Positions 30,340 through 30,592 of a stretch of DNA of 30,592 nt are shown here, piece after piece; position 1 is the first letter of the stretch; each line of letters begins with the position of its first letter. The stretch is taken from NCBI GenBank assembly GCA_002774705.1, contig PFCN01000023.1, positions 1 through 30,592 on the forward strand. Direction: 5' to 3'. Below the pieces are notes generated by a model. That model ran no database searches. It saw nothing but the letters and a program-made list of their open reading frames with translations, and was not told where the DNA came from. A program made the position numbers and the translations under genes. Origin of the DNA: Candidatus Niyogibacteria bacterium CG10_big_fil_rev_8_21_14_0_10_42_19. Lineage in GTDB: Bacteria > Patescibacteriota > Minisyncoccia > 1-14-0-10-42-19.

Positions 30340-30592
30340 TCAAGGTCCCTTAAACGGGATCTTATTTTTAAGTTATATTTTTATTTGTGCGGTAAATTTA
30401 TTTTTATCTGTCTTTGGAAAAGATTATAGCCCAAATTATTATGAGTGTTCGGCATTTGTAGTTAAAGTTGCTATTTTTATTTCAAGTTTTATTAAATAAT
30501 TCAGATATGACTAACCTCACATACATATTGCACTCATTAATAAAATGGGCGCAACATGAAAATACATTGCAAATACACAGGGATTAAAGGTT

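Larger units (their letters stand above)
29948..30592. other. Non-coding tail with hairpin repeats; no convincing gene
   Basis: About 645 bp without a recognisable protein. A 77-codon frame from TTG 30064 crosses two of the hairpin repeats and has a charged helical ending; it has no Shine-Dalgarno or family match and could be a remnant. A 26-codon frame at 30507 is equally unsupported. No tRNA-like TΨC motif was found. Confidence 0.6.

Noticed and set aside
1..30592. tRNA or rRNA genes
   Set aside because: Scanning the intergenic regions by eye found no GGTTCGAATC-like T-loop with a matching acceptor stem and no rRNA-like sequence.

Overview
The window looks like a chromosome segment from a Candidate Phyla Radiation (Patescibacteria) bacterium, most likely of the Parcubacteria/Paceibacteria type. 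The pointers are an alanyl-tRNA synthetase without its C-terminal domain, a threonyl-tRNA synthetase without a TGS domain, an EF-P whose tip loop lacks the usual modified residue, and a secreted peptidoglycan-binding protein with a PNGGE-type domain. An FtsA/PilM-like ATPase beside a one-TM 'baseplate J-like' protein, a compact infA-rpmJ-rpsM-rpsK-rpsD-rpoA-rplQ-rplM-rpsI operon, and almost no Shine-Dalgarno sequences point the same way. The assignment is inferred from gene content; no 16S rRNA or tRNA gene was found.

Layout. 1-906: end of a fused nucleotide-pool sanitising enzyme (DUF84/YjjX-like plus MTH1-like Nudix). 948-4215 (minus): surface-glycan operon with two initiating sugar-phosphate transferases and a GT4 glycosyltransferase. 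4445-5308: mutM, followed by a repeat-rich island (5289-5640). 5676-7784: divergent efp and gatB, whose starts are only 24 bp apart. 7813-7940: a MITE-like inverted-repeat element. 8024-15122 (minus): miaA, a secreted peptidoglycan-binding protein, thrS and dnaE. 15416-18020: a self-contained two-gene cassette. 18241-25669: pcm-mltG, mnmA, alaS, an actin-like ATPase and a membrane-anchored surface protein. 25745-29905: the translation/RNA polymerase operon, closed by a strong terminator. 29948-30592: no convincing gene; three copies of a short hairpin repeat.

How the genes fit together. Most of the window is housekeeping: translation fidelity (thrS, alaS, gatB, efp, miaA, mnmA), replication (dnaE), oxidised-guanine defence (the DUF84-MTH1 fusion and MutM act on the nucleotide pool and on DNA respectively), and cell envelope (glycan transferases, MltG, peptidoglycan-binding protein, actin-like ATPase plus TM protein).

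Three things stand out. (1) The cassette at 15335-18057 encodes two winged-helix/metallophosphoesterase-fold proteins. In the first, every metal-binding motif appears to have been lost; the second keeps most of them. The pair has its own promoter and terminator and strong Shine-Dalgarno sequences, which its neighbours lack. (2) A 38-bp palindromic repeat occurs twice, inverted, between gatB and miaA, and a third copy sits in frame inside thrS, recalling Rickettsia palindromic elements. (3) Many start codons lie 6-10 nt after an extended -10 box (TGn-TANAAT-like), suggesting widespread leaderless transcription.
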